Source of the DNA: Deinococcales bacterium | Lineage (GTDB): Bacteria > Deinococcota > Deinococci > Deinococcales > Deinococcaceae | Direction: 5' to 3' | DNA length: 7,998 nucleotides | Assembly (NCBI GenBank): GCA_014378225.1 | Contig: JACMOA010000210.1 | Span: forward strand, 1 to 7,998 | In this document: piece after piece, positions 1 through 5,415 of the stretch | Layout: the number at the start of each line of letters is the position of its first letter | Position numbering within the stretch: the first letter of the stretch is position 1 | The notes under the pieces: model-generated | The model's database searches: none | The model's input: only the letters and a program-made list of their open reading frames with translations | What the model was told of the DNA's origin: nothing | Made by a program: the position numbers and the translations under genes

Positions 1-782
1 AACTCGATTCTCCTCGAGCGGACGCCCAGATTCTGCTCGAGTGGGTTACGGGTTTGAGCGCAGTGCAGTTTCGTTTAAGTGGAACTCGAGTGTTGACACC
101 AGAGCAAGAAACCCAGCTCGAGAATGCTGTTCTCCAGCGGCTCGGGCGCTATCCGCTTCAGCTTATTGTCGGTGAGGCGTGGTTTTATGGCCTGCGGCTC
201 GAGGTGAGACCGGGTGTGCTGATTCCGCGCCCTGAAACCGAGGTGCTGGTGAGCCTTGCGCTCGAGAAATTGGCACTCGAGAAATGGCCGTATGGCGCTC
301 GAGTGCTGGACATTGGAACCGGAACCGGGGCCATTGCGCTGGCGCTCAAAAGTGAACGCCCAGACCTGAGCGTGTGGGCCACCGACATCAACCCAGAGGC
401 GCTCGAGCTGACCCGACTCAATGCTGAAAAGTTAGGGCTGGAAATTCATATGCTCGAGAGTGATTTATTTGCGGCGCTGAGCGGACGTTTTCAGGTCATT
501 TTATCCAATCCTCCTTATTTGCCGGATACAGACCGAACACAGCGACCTCCCGAACTCGAGACAGAACCAGACAGTTCGCTCTACAGCGGCTCTGACGGCC
601 TTGAGTTGGCCCGTAAATTGCTGAGTCAAGCGCCCCGTTTCCTCGAGCCAGGGGGGTTTGTACTGCTCGAGTTGGACCCGCGCAACGTAGACGCGCTGGC
701 GGCAGAACAGGAGGGTTGGACTTCGAGAATATGCGCGGACTTGACCGGACGAAGACGGTTTTTATGGCTCGAGCGTAGCTAA
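1..782 (+). CDS. prmC: Peptide chain release factor N5-glutamine methyltransferase (PrmC/HemK), 5' partial
   Basis: PrmC methylates the glutamine of the GGQ motif in release factors RF1 and RF2, using S-adenosylmethionine, in the cytoplasm. The frame is open to the left window edge (first full codon at position 3) and reads LDSPRADAQILLEWVTGL before a TTG at 54. That stretch matches the usual N-terminal helical region of PrmC, so the TTG is not the true start and the gene begins upstream. Counting residues from the TTG codon, IPRPETE lies at 57-63, the SAM-binding motif DIGTGTG at 86-92, the acidic ribose-binding D111, and the diagnostic catalytic NPPY at 152-155 (bases 507-518). The C-terminus is complete and ends TAA. 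The family is usually about 280 aa, so roughly 20 residues are missing. The often adjacent prfA cannot be seen. This gene is very rich in CTCGAG (14 copies). The family call is firm. Confidence 0.95.
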   Translation, partial: LDSPRADAQILLEWVTGLSAVQFRLSGTRVLTPEQETQLENAVLQRLGRYPLQLIVGEAWFYGLRLEVRPGVLIPRPETEVLVSLALEKLALEKWPYGARVLDIGTGTGAIALALKSERPDLSVWATDINPEALELTRLNAEKLGLEIHMLESDLFAALSGRFQVILSNPPYLPDTDRTQRPPELETEPDSSLYSGSDGLELARKLLSQAPRFLEPGGFVLLELDPRNVDALAAEQEGWTSRICADLTGRRRFLWLERS

Positions 783-784
783 AC

Positions 785-816
785 TTGCACCTTTCTAAGG
801 CAAGAAAGCGTAATTT
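785..816 (+). promoter_or_regulatory. Weak candidate promoter for the S41 peptidase gene
   Basis: TTGCAC at 785-790 and TAATTT at 811-816 resemble -35 and -10 boxes, but the 20-bp spacer is longer than optimal. The 75-bp gap after prmC has no convincing terminator; the small CTTTCT/AGAAAG stem at 791-808 lacks a T-tract. Read-through from prmC is equally possible. Confidence 0.22.
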
Positions 817-845
817 GAGAGAACTTATTGGGCGTGACCTGCATT

Positions 846-851
846 GGAGGG
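846..851 (+). promoter_or_regulatory. Ribosome binding site that fixes the S41 peptidase start
   Basis: GGAGGG lies 6 nt before the ATG at 858. It selects that ATG over an in-frame TTG at 828, which has no comparable site. Starting at 858 also puts the signal peptide at the very N-terminus, which supports the choice. Confidence 0.8.
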
Positions 852-857
852 ACCCTT

Positions 858-2186
858 ATGTTCAAACTCAAAACGCTGTCTCTCGCGCTATTGGTGCTGT
901 GCTCGAGCGCTTCCCTGGCCCAAAATAACCTGAGCCAGAATAAACCGTTTAAACCAACTGAAAAACCCCCGCTCAGTTCAGACACGCGTGCTCCTGTCGA
1001 GAGCGATGCAGCTCAGCTTTTCCGGCGGGTGGATTATTACCTGACCCAGTATTACCGGGGACCCACCCAGGTCAAGGTGGACCGTCTGCTCGAGGAAACT
1101 CGAGTGCGGCTCCAACGAAGTTGTGGGAAAAACGTAAGATGCACTTTTTCCACTGCCGAGAAATCCATTCGGCCCATGATTGCCGCGCTTAAAGACGCGC
1201 ATACCTACCTGATGCCGCCCATCGAAAACCGCTTCTGGAGCCGCTACGAGGAGTACCGCATGGGCGTCAATTTGCGCCCCTACATGAACGCAGGGGCCAG
1301 GGTGGTGGTCAATCTGTGGCGTGGTGGCGCAGCAGAACAGGTGGGTATTCGGCGTGGCGACGTGATTTTACGCATCAACGGGGTTAAACCAGGGGCGTTT
1401 GTGCCGAACCCCAACCGCTCAAACCGTTTGAACGTGTTGCTCGAACGGCGGGGAAGCTACTTCACACGCACCCTGAATACACGAGCCTGGGAACCCGAAA
1501 ATGACCTTCCCTCGCTGTCCGTGCGCGGTAAAGTGGGGATTCTCAAGATTCCTACTTTTTATGAAGACAGCTACGACGGCAACGAGATTGGGCGTGAGGT
1601 TCACCGCTTGATTGGGCAGGCCAACGCACGCAGGCTCGAGCGGCTGGTGGTAGATGTACGCGACAACGGCGGCGGTCAGCTCACCAACTGCATGGTGGCG
1701 GCCAACGCTTTTGTGCCCCAACTCGGCTATAAACTACGTCACGCGCTAGCCGACCTGAGTTTCACCTATAAAACGGGCGTGCTAACCCTGGGCGGTAATG
1801 ATTTGGTACAGAATCGGCTGTTTTTCCAGCAGCAGGAAAAGCGCACCCAACCTTATGCCCGCTGGAACAAACCTGTAGCGGTTCTGGTCAACGAGGAGAC
1901 TGCATCTTGCGGCGAGATTTTTGCCTATTTGTTACAAAAAGTGGGCCGAGGTCCAATTATTGGTGAGAAAACCTACGGGGTTTCCAATAGTGCCACCCGC
2001 TATTTTGGCTTGCCCGGAGATTACGCAATGGGCGTGACCATTGGGCAACTGCACAACTTTGACGGCTCGAGACTTCCGGCGTTCATCACCCCGAATATTT
2101 TGGTCAAAGACGACCTCGAGCTGTTAAACAAACGGGGTTGGGATGGGGCGCTCGAGCGGGGGATTCTAGAAACCTCAAGACGTTAA
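858..2186 (+). CDS. Secreted S41-family serine peptidase with PDZ-like domain
   Basis: The 442-aa product begins with a signal peptide: positive N-terminus (K3, K5), hydrophobic core 6-15, and a likely signal peptidase I cut after A21 (SLA|Q). It should therefore act outside the cytoplasmic membrane. A helical region carries DAHTYL at 113-118. A PDZ-like segment follows at about 136-205 (AGVGI-type core QVGIRRGDVILRINGV). The S41 catalytic domain then has DVRDNGGG at 266-273 and the nucleophile motif ETASCGE, with S350 as the expected catalytic serine. The C-terminal-processing protease lysine, normally 25 residues after the serine in GxxTFGKG, is V375 here (GEKTYGVS). The DxHT motif with H115 points instead to the tricorn-like, Ser/His branch of S41. 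The tail FITPNILVKDDLE is typical of the family. Role is inferred as proteolysis of exported proteins or peptides; the substrate is unknown. It ends 9 bp from the convergent methyltransferase stop. Confidence 0.85.
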   Translation: MFKLKTLSLALLVLCSSASLAQNNLSQNKPFKPTEKPPLSSDTRAPVESDAAQLFRRVDYYLTQYYRGPTQVKVDRLLEETRVRLQRSCGKNVRCTFSTAEKSIRPMIAALKDAHTYLMPPIENRFWSRYEEYRMGVNLRPYMNAGARVVVNLWRGGAAEQVGIRRGDVILRINGVKPGAFVPNPNRSNRLNVLLERRGSYFTRTLNTRAWEPENDLPSLSVRGKVGILKIPTFYEDSYDGNEIGREVHRLIGQANARRLERLVVDVRDNGGGQLTNCMVAANAFVPQLGYKLRHALADLSFTYKTGVLTLGGNDLVQNRLFFQQQEKRTQPYARWNKPVAVLVNEETASCGEIFAYLLQKVGRGPIIGEKTYGVSNSATRYFGLPGDYAMGVTIGQLHNFDGSRLPAFITPNILVKDDLELLNKRGWDGALERGILETSRR

Positions 2187-2195
2187 CTAGAGACG

Positions 2196-2966
2196 TTAAA
2201 CCTTAACCGTCACTATCCGCAGCCGCACATAGTCGGCCACCCACTTTTCCCCGTCCCAGAGTTGTGCTCGAGCCTCTTGCTCCACTCGAGCTAACAGCTC
2301 TTTTTGGCGCTCGAGTGGAACGTTTTTCAGCAGCGGGATACTAAACATCTCGAGCCAGTGTTGCATACCCCCGGTTCCACCCTTGAGTGGGGTGGGACGC
2401 TCGAACAATTGGGCAAGCCTGACCTGTAGACCGCACTCCTCGAGCAAACTTGCGTACTGGGCCACGCTGGGAAAATACCACGGGTTTTGCAGCGCAAATC
2501 CCTCGTCAGCTAAAACCGCCTCGAGCGGCTTTACAACGCCTGCCACGTTTCCTTTACCGCCCATCTCGAGCACCAGTCGTCCGCCGAGTTTGAGCGCCCT
2601 AGCCATATTGAATACCACTTTTTCCGGCGAGGGAATCCAGTGCAGCGCAGCGTTGGAAAAAATCGCGTCAAACTCGGCCTCAAAAGTCATCTCGGTAGCG
2701 CTCTGAATTCTCCACTCGAGATGGGGCCACTCGAGCGCCGGAAACTGCGCCTGCGCCCGTTCAATCATGGCACTCGAGGCGTCTAACCCGGTGACTTTTG
2801 CGCCACTCGAGGCAATTTTGGCGCTCAGTTCCCCGGTTCCGCAGCCCAAATCCAGAATGCTTTCACCGTTTTGTGGCTCGAGCAAATCTAGCACACCGCT
2901 GCCATATTTCCATACGAAGTCGTGCTTGTCTGCGTAGAGTTCGGCGTTCCAATCCGCTTGGGTCAT
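2196..2966 (-). CDS. Class I SAM-dependent methyltransferase, trans-aconitate methyltransferase/BioC-like
   Basis: The predicted 256-aa cytoplasmic enzyme transfers a methyl group from S-adenosylmethionine to a small-molecule or carboxylate acceptor. The start MTQADWNAELYADKHDFVWKYG fits the conserved opening of Tam- and BioC-like proteins. Motif I LDLGCGTG is at 38-45, acidic D62 lies in VTGLDAS, and SNAALHW is at 104-110, which is typical of Tam and BioC. The frame stays open further upstream to 3137, but that extension (about 57 residues) is translated from heptameric repeat DNA and is Cys/Phe-rich, so it is probably not real. No Shine-Dalgarno precedes the ATG. TACCCT (2978-2973) sits 6 nt before it and could be the -10 of a leaderless transcript, at low certainty. 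Substrate cannot be decided from sequence: trans-aconitate, malonyl-ACP or another acceptor are all possible. It lies downstream of the ABC ATPase on the same strand but is separated from it by 175 bp of repeats. It has 13 CTCGAG copies. Confidence 0.85.
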   Translation of the reverse strand: MTQADWNAELYADKHDFVWKYGSGVLDLLEPQNGESILDLGCGTGELSAKIASSGAKVTGLDASSAMIERAQAQFPALEWPHLEWRIQSATEMTFEAEFDAIFSNAALHWIPSPEKVVFNMARALKLGGRLVLEMGGKGNVAGVVKPLEAVLADEGFALQNPWYFPSVAQYASLLEECGLQVRLAQLFERPTPLKGGTGGMQHWLEMFSIPLLKNVPLERQKELLARVEQEARAQLWDGEKWVADYVRLRIVTVKV

Positions 2967-2998
2967 GGGTTCAGGGTACACGCTCGAGGGATAGAATT

Positions 2999-3123
2999 CA
3001 GACGGCAGACAGCAGACGACAAAAAAACAATAGAATTTCAAACCTTCCTTGTTATGTCTGAAGTCAGATAGCAGACGACAGACGAAAGAAAAAACAAAAG
3101 TCTGAAGTCTGTCGTCTGCTGTC
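2999..3123. repeat. Intergenic heptameric CAGACnn repeat block with inverted arms
   Basis: Three groups of 7-bp units occupy the gap between the methyltransferase and ABC genes. Left group: CAGACGG, CAGACAG, CAGACGA at 2999-3019. Middle group: CAGATAG, CAGACGA, CAGACGA at 3065-3085. Right group is the same family in opposite orientation (AAGTCTG, TCGTCTG, CTGTC at about 3105-3123). The 14 bases at 3070-3083 are perfectly complementary to 3107-3120, giving a hairpin with a 23-nt loop rich in A. The 13 bases at 3008-3020 can also pair with 3111-3123. GTCTGAAGTC is directly repeated at 3056 and 3100. The block contains no CTCGAG. It is not a classical terminator because no T-tract follows either arm. 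It may still end or attenuate transcription from the ABC gene. Confidence 0.8.
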
Positions 3124-3141
3124 TTAAACGAAGCCACTCAG

Positions 3142-3801
3142 CTAAACCAAACGACCATCCAGCAAATTGAGCGTGCGGTGCGCTCGAGCGCTCAGGCGTT
3201 CGTCGTGTGTCACCAGCATCACGCCCGCGCCTTCCTCAAAGGCCAGCTCGAGCAGTAAATCCATGACCTGGGCGGCGTTTTTCTGGTCCAGACTTCCGGT
3301 GGGTTCGTCGGCCAACAGCAGAGGTGGGCGCAGCAACAGGGCGCGGGCCAGCGCGACCCTTTGGCGTTCTCCTCCGCTCAAAGCGTTAGGAAGATGGGTG
3401 GTGCGGTGTCCCAGACCCACTTTCTCGAGCAAGGCTTGAGCACGGTTAGCGTCCGGCTTTCCAGCAATCAGTCCGGGTAATCCGGTGTTCTCGAGCGCAG
3501 TCAAGTCCTCGAGCAGGTAGTGATGTTGAAAAATCAAGCCCAGCTTTTGCCGCCGTGCTCGAGCGCGTTCTTCCGGTTTAAGCAGGTTTAGCTCGACTTC
3601 ACCCCACAGGATGCGGCCTTTTTGCGGTGGCTCGAGCGCCCCAATCAGGTGCAGCAGGGTGCTTTTACCACTGCCGGAAGGACCCACCAGGGCCAGCACT
3701 TCTCCACGCTCGAGGGTCAAGGAAACGTCAAACAGCACCGGGGTTTCGGCGTAATGATGGGATAGGTGTTCAACGCGCAAGGCTTCTTTGGACAACGACA
3801 T
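3142..3801 (-). CDS. ABC transporter ATP-binding protein, LolD/MacB type
   Basis: This 219-aa product is a complete nucleotide-binding domain that hydrolyses ATP to drive a partner membrane protein. Numbering from an alternative ATG three codons upstream (3810): Walker A GPSGSGKST 43-51, Q-loop Q95 (FQHHYLLEDLTALEN), signature LSGGERQ 144-150, Walker B LLLADEP 164-170, D-loop SLD 173-175, H-loop H202. The length and the pattern VxxLSxxY...ADEPTGSLD place it with LolD, MacB and FtsE-like ATPases, which extract lipoproteins or act mechanically on the envelope rather than importing solutes. The start at 3801 is preferred: neither ATG has a Shine-Dalgarno, but an extended -10 (TGCTAATAT) lies 7 nt upstream of 3801, consistent with a leaderless message. 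No permease gene is adjacent, so the partner lies elsewhere. Substrate is unknown. Confidence 0.88.
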   Translation of the reverse strand: MSLSKEALRVEHLSHHYAETPVLFDVSLTLERGEVLALVGPSGSGKSTLLHLIGALEPPQKGRILWGEVELNLLKPEERARARRQKLGLIFQHHYLLEDLTALENTGLPGLIAGKPDANRAQALLEKVGLGHRTTHLPNALSGGERQRVALARALLLRPPLLLADEPTGSLDQKNAAQVMDLLLELAFEEGAGVMLVTHDERLSARAHRTLNLLDGRLV

Positions 3802-3808
3802 CTCGAGC

Positions 3809-3828
3809 ATATTAGCAGCCGATTAGCA
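3809..3828 (-). promoter_or_regulatory. Extended -10 promoter with duplicated TGCTAAT, ABC gene
   Basis: On the minus strand TGCTAAT occurs at 3828-3822 and again at 3817-3811, separated by CGGC, an 11-bp period. The second copy runs into TAATAT (3814-3809), giving an extended -10, TGCTAATAT. Transcription would then begin at about 3802, almost at the ATG at 3801. No good -35 is visible. The repeat could be an operator on one face of the helix or simply a duplicated -10. Confidence 0.4.
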
Positions 3829-3852
3829 AGCGAAACGACATCTTGAAACGGG

Positions 3853-3880
3853 ATTGAGAGCTATCTTAAGCTCGTACACT
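3853..3880 (+). promoter_or_regulatory. Weak candidate promoter for the DUF4864 gene
   Basis: TTGAGA at 3854-3859 and TACACT at 3875-3880 are separated by 15 bp, which is short. If used, the mRNA would have a leader of about 70 nt containing a CTCGAG at about 3927. The same TACACT hexamer is found just upstream of the glycine-zipper gene. Divergent orientation from the ABC gene means some promoter must lie in this 155-bp gap. Confidence 0.3.
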
Positions 3881-3944
3881 CGAGCAGGTCCGTCTCCTCG
3901 AACTTACGCTCTCAAACTCACCTTACTCGAGCACGCTTTAAAAC

Positions 3945-3950
3945 AAGGAG
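3945..3950 (+). promoter_or_regulatory. Ribosome binding site of the DUF4864 gene
   Basis: AAGGAG sits 6 nt before the ATG at 3957 and confirms this start. Confidence 0.8.
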
Positions 3951-3956
3951 AACCGA

Positions 3957-4493
3957 ATGTCCCTGCTGCCTGGTTTTCGCCGCTTACGTACCCTGGCTCT
4001 CAGCCTGGGATTGACGCTTTTCATGTCTGGAATAGGAATATTGGGTGGGGCGCAAGCTCAGACGATGGCTCGCCCCATAGATGCGCTGGCAGTGCAAGCG
4101 GTGGTTCGGGGTCAGCTCGAGGCGTTCCAGAAAAATGACCCGGTAAAAGCCTTCACCTACGCCTCGAGTGGAGTGAAAGCTACCTTTGAAAACAACCCAG
4201 TAGTTTTTGGCAAAATGGTTCAGACCCAATACCCGATGGTGTACCGTCCCAAGAGTTTCAAGTTCGAGCAAGCCCTCGAGCTGCAAGAAGGCGGCGGTGG
4301 CCTGGTCCAGAGTGTGCTCATCGAAAGTCAACAGGGCGAGACGGTGCGGGCGGTTTACCTGCTCATCAAGGAAGCGGGCGCGTGGAAAGTGGGTGGCGTG
4401 TTCCTCGCCCCGCTCGAGGAGGATGAAACCCCAGAGGCCGAGAACGTAACCCGAAGTCCAGATTTTTTGCTTGTAAAAATTAAAGAAACCTGA
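3957..4493 (+). CDS. Secreted DUF4864-type protein
   Basis: The product has 178 aa. The N-terminus has a signal peptide with basic residues R8, R9, R11, a hydrophobic core at about 12-30, and an AQA motif at 32-34 predicting cleavage before Q35. The mature domain (about 43-152) follows the DUF4864 pattern as I know it: VRGQLEAFQKNDPVKAFTYASSGVKATF, then VFGKMVQTQYPMVYRPKSFKF, and finally a strand ending GAWKVGGVFL. This NTF2-like α+β fold family has no assigned biochemical role. A tail of about 25 mostly acidic and polar residues follows. The strong Shine-Dalgarno contrasts with the leaderless-looking neighbours. It is divergent from the ABC ATPase and 89 bp upstream of the glycine-zipper gene. 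Both flanking products may be envelope-associated, but no functional link is shown. CTCGAG occurs only four times. Confidence 0.75.
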   Translation: MSLLPGFRRLRTLALSLGLTLFMSGIGILGGAQAQTMARPIDALAVQAVVRGQLEAFQKNDPVKAFTYASSGVKATFENNPVVFGKMVQTQYPMVYRPKSFKFEQALELQEGGGGLVQSVLIESQQGETVRAVYLLIKEAGAWKVGGVFLAPLEEDETPEAENVTRSPDFLLVKIKET

Positions 4494-4569
4494 ACTTTAT
4501 TTTCTTAATCCTTGAGCCAAACGTTTTTTTTCTTTATTGCGTTTTCATGTTCTCCTGACAAATTGTCTC

Positions 4570-4575
4570 TACACT
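4570..4575 (+). promoter_or_regulatory. -10 box of a probable leaderless transcript (glycine-zipper gene)
   Basis: TACACT ends 7 nt before the ATG at 4583. There is no Shine-Dalgarno and no clear -35. The spacing puts the expected transcription start at or within a base or two of the ATG. The preceding gap (4494-4569) is A/T-rich with an eight-T run near 4524 but shows no G+C-rich hairpin, so no terminator is called for the upstream gene. Confidence 0.45.
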
Positions 4576-4582
4576 TCAACTC

Positions 4583-5122
4583 ATGAAACACCTTATTTTT
4601 CAAAGTCAAACCCAGGCCGATGCATTCATTCAAGACCTTCAATCACAAGGTGTCATTCAGACCCAGATGGGTCGGGCGCAAATCCGTCATACGGATTCCA
4701 CCAACTCAACCCTGCCTACCACGAACACGACCCCCTCGAGCGCCGAAGTGCAAGACGCGGCTGAAGATGCAGGTGTGGGCGCAGTGCGTGGAACCGGAGC
4801 CGGAGTAGTGGCTGGAGCTGTAGCAGGCGTAGTAGCTACTGCATTGACCGGCGGTCTGTTCGCCCCCGTGATTCTGGGCATGGCCGCACTTGGTTCTGGT
4901 GTGGGCGCAGCCGTGGGCGCAGCAGGCGGCGCGGCAGGCGTGGATGAGACCAGCACTGACTCTAGCTTAAAAAGTGACTACTCCTCAGACGTGAACCGGG
5001 ACCAGTACGACCGACTCAACACCTCCACCTCGAGCGGGGGTTACACTCTGGCCGTAGACGACTCGGTTCCTTACGATGCAGTGATGGCAGCGGCTAAGCG
5101 TCACGGCGGAGAGTTCGTCTAA
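4583..5122 (+). CDS. Glycine-zipper protein of unknown function, possibly stress-related
   Basis: The product has 179 aa in three parts. Residues 1-36 form a small α/β-like region (MKHLIFQSQTQADAFIQDL, a pattern of 'F-x-s-x-x-eA-x-x-aI-x-x-L-x-x-x-G'). A Ser/Thr/Asn-rich linker follows at 37-57. Residues 64-119 are almost entirely Gly, Ala and Val with repeated GxxxG/AxxxG spacing, which is a glycine zipper able to insert into or span a membrane. Residues 120-151 are polar and acidic. The C-terminus SGGYTLAVDDSVPYDAVMAAAKRHGGEFV resembles the terminal strand-helix unit seen in some general-stress (YflT/17M-like) proteins, by pattern only. There is no signal peptide. I cannot assign a function; membrane association is inferred. 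The gene has only two CTCGAG sites and is closed by its own terminator. Confidence 0.7.
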   Translation: MKHLIFQSQTQADAFIQDLQSQGVIQTQMGRAQIRHTDSTNSTLPTTNTTPSSAEVQDAAEDAGVGAVRGTGAGVVAGAVAGVVATALTGGLFAPVILGMAALGSGVGAAVGAAGGAAGVDETSTDSSLKSDYSSDVNRDQYDRLNTSTSSGGYTLAVDDSVPYDAVMAAAKRHGGEFV

Positions 5123-5159
5123 AGTCTAGCCTGACTCTTTCAATCAGATTTTATAGCGT

Positions 5160-5206
5160 GAAGCCGTACTTTACCCCTCGAGCGGGGGTGGGTGCGGCCT
5201 CTTTTT
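5160..5206 (+). terminator. Intrinsic terminator of the glycine-zipper gene
   Basis: An outer stem pairs 5160-5169 with 5192-5201 (10 positions, one A·C mismatch and one U·G wobble). An inner stem ACCCC/GGGGT pairs 5173-5177 with 5185-5189. Five T residues follow at 5202-5206. The inner loop contains one of the CTCGAG copies. It begins 37 bp after the stop codon. Confidence 0.8.
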
Positions 5207-5213
5207 GTTTTGA

Positions 5214-5360
5214 ATTCTCTCGATTGAGGTTGCGCCAGAACAGGGAATTCTCGAGCTGACGGAGGGGCGCAATACCCAACTCACTGCTGAACTCGAGCAA
5301 TTTATCCCTTCACGCCAGCGCGAAGCCATCGAGAATTATCGCGTGGCTATTTTGCACTAA
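5214..5360 (+). pseudogene. Possible 3' remnant of an unidentified gene
   Basis: This stretch is open for 48 codons after a TGA at 5211 and ends with TAA at 5358. The C-terminal part reads LTAELEQFIPSRQREAIENY. It has no ATG, GTG or TTG start near its beginning, and the only such codons come in the last six. It is followed 10 bp later by a strong terminator, as a real gene end would be. The 'PSRQRE' tail faintly recalls the YdeI/DUF1801 C-terminus, but this is too short to assign. It may simply be chance open sequence. Apart from this and the two terminators, I see nothing else in the 293-bp gap between 5122 and 5416. Confidence 0.25.
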
Positions 5361-5361
5361 C

Positions 5362-5397
5362 CGAAAAGAGGAGCATCCTTGTGGATGCTCCTTTTTT
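5362..5397. terminator. Bidirectional intrinsic terminator
   Basis: A perfect 9-bp stem GGAGCATCC (5370-5378) / GGATGCTCC (5383-5391) with loop TTGT is followed by six T on the plus strand (5392-5397). On the minus strand it is followed by TCTTTT (5368-5363). It can therefore end transcription of the M16 gene, whose stop is 19 bp away, and also anything arriving from the left. Confidence 0.9.
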
Positions 5398-5415
5398 CGT
5401 GGACTCTCGAGCGGG

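Noticed and set aside
54..56. TTG at 54 as the prmC start
   Set aside because: The frame is open to the window edge and the upstream residues match the PrmC N-terminal region.
828..857. TTG at 828 as the S41 peptidase start
   Set aside because: It has no ribosome binding site and would put ten residues before the signal peptide; the ATG at 858 has GGAGGG at the right distance.
900..905. Lipobox at the S41 peptidase C15
   Set aside because: The residue before the cysteine is leucine, and a standard signal peptidase I site follows at SLA|Q.
3070..3120. Intrinsic terminator for the ABC gene
   Set aside because: The 14-bp stem is perfect, but the 23-nt loop is long and no T-tract follows on either strand.
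2999..3123. CRISPR-like array
   Set aside because: Units are 7 bp, contiguous, partly inverted, and there are no spacers of uniform length.
3815..3841. Nine-codon leader peptide upstream of the ABC gene
   Set aside because: It has no ribosome binding site and no composition suggesting attenuation; a chance ATG is likelier.
4524..4535. Terminator after the DUF4864 gene
   Set aside because: There is a T-run but no stable hairpin in front of it.
4687..4956. Minus-strand open frame across the glycine-zipper gene
   Set aside because: It is a Pro/Ala/Thr-rich shadow created by the Gly/Ala/Val codons of the plus-strand gene, with no start signal.
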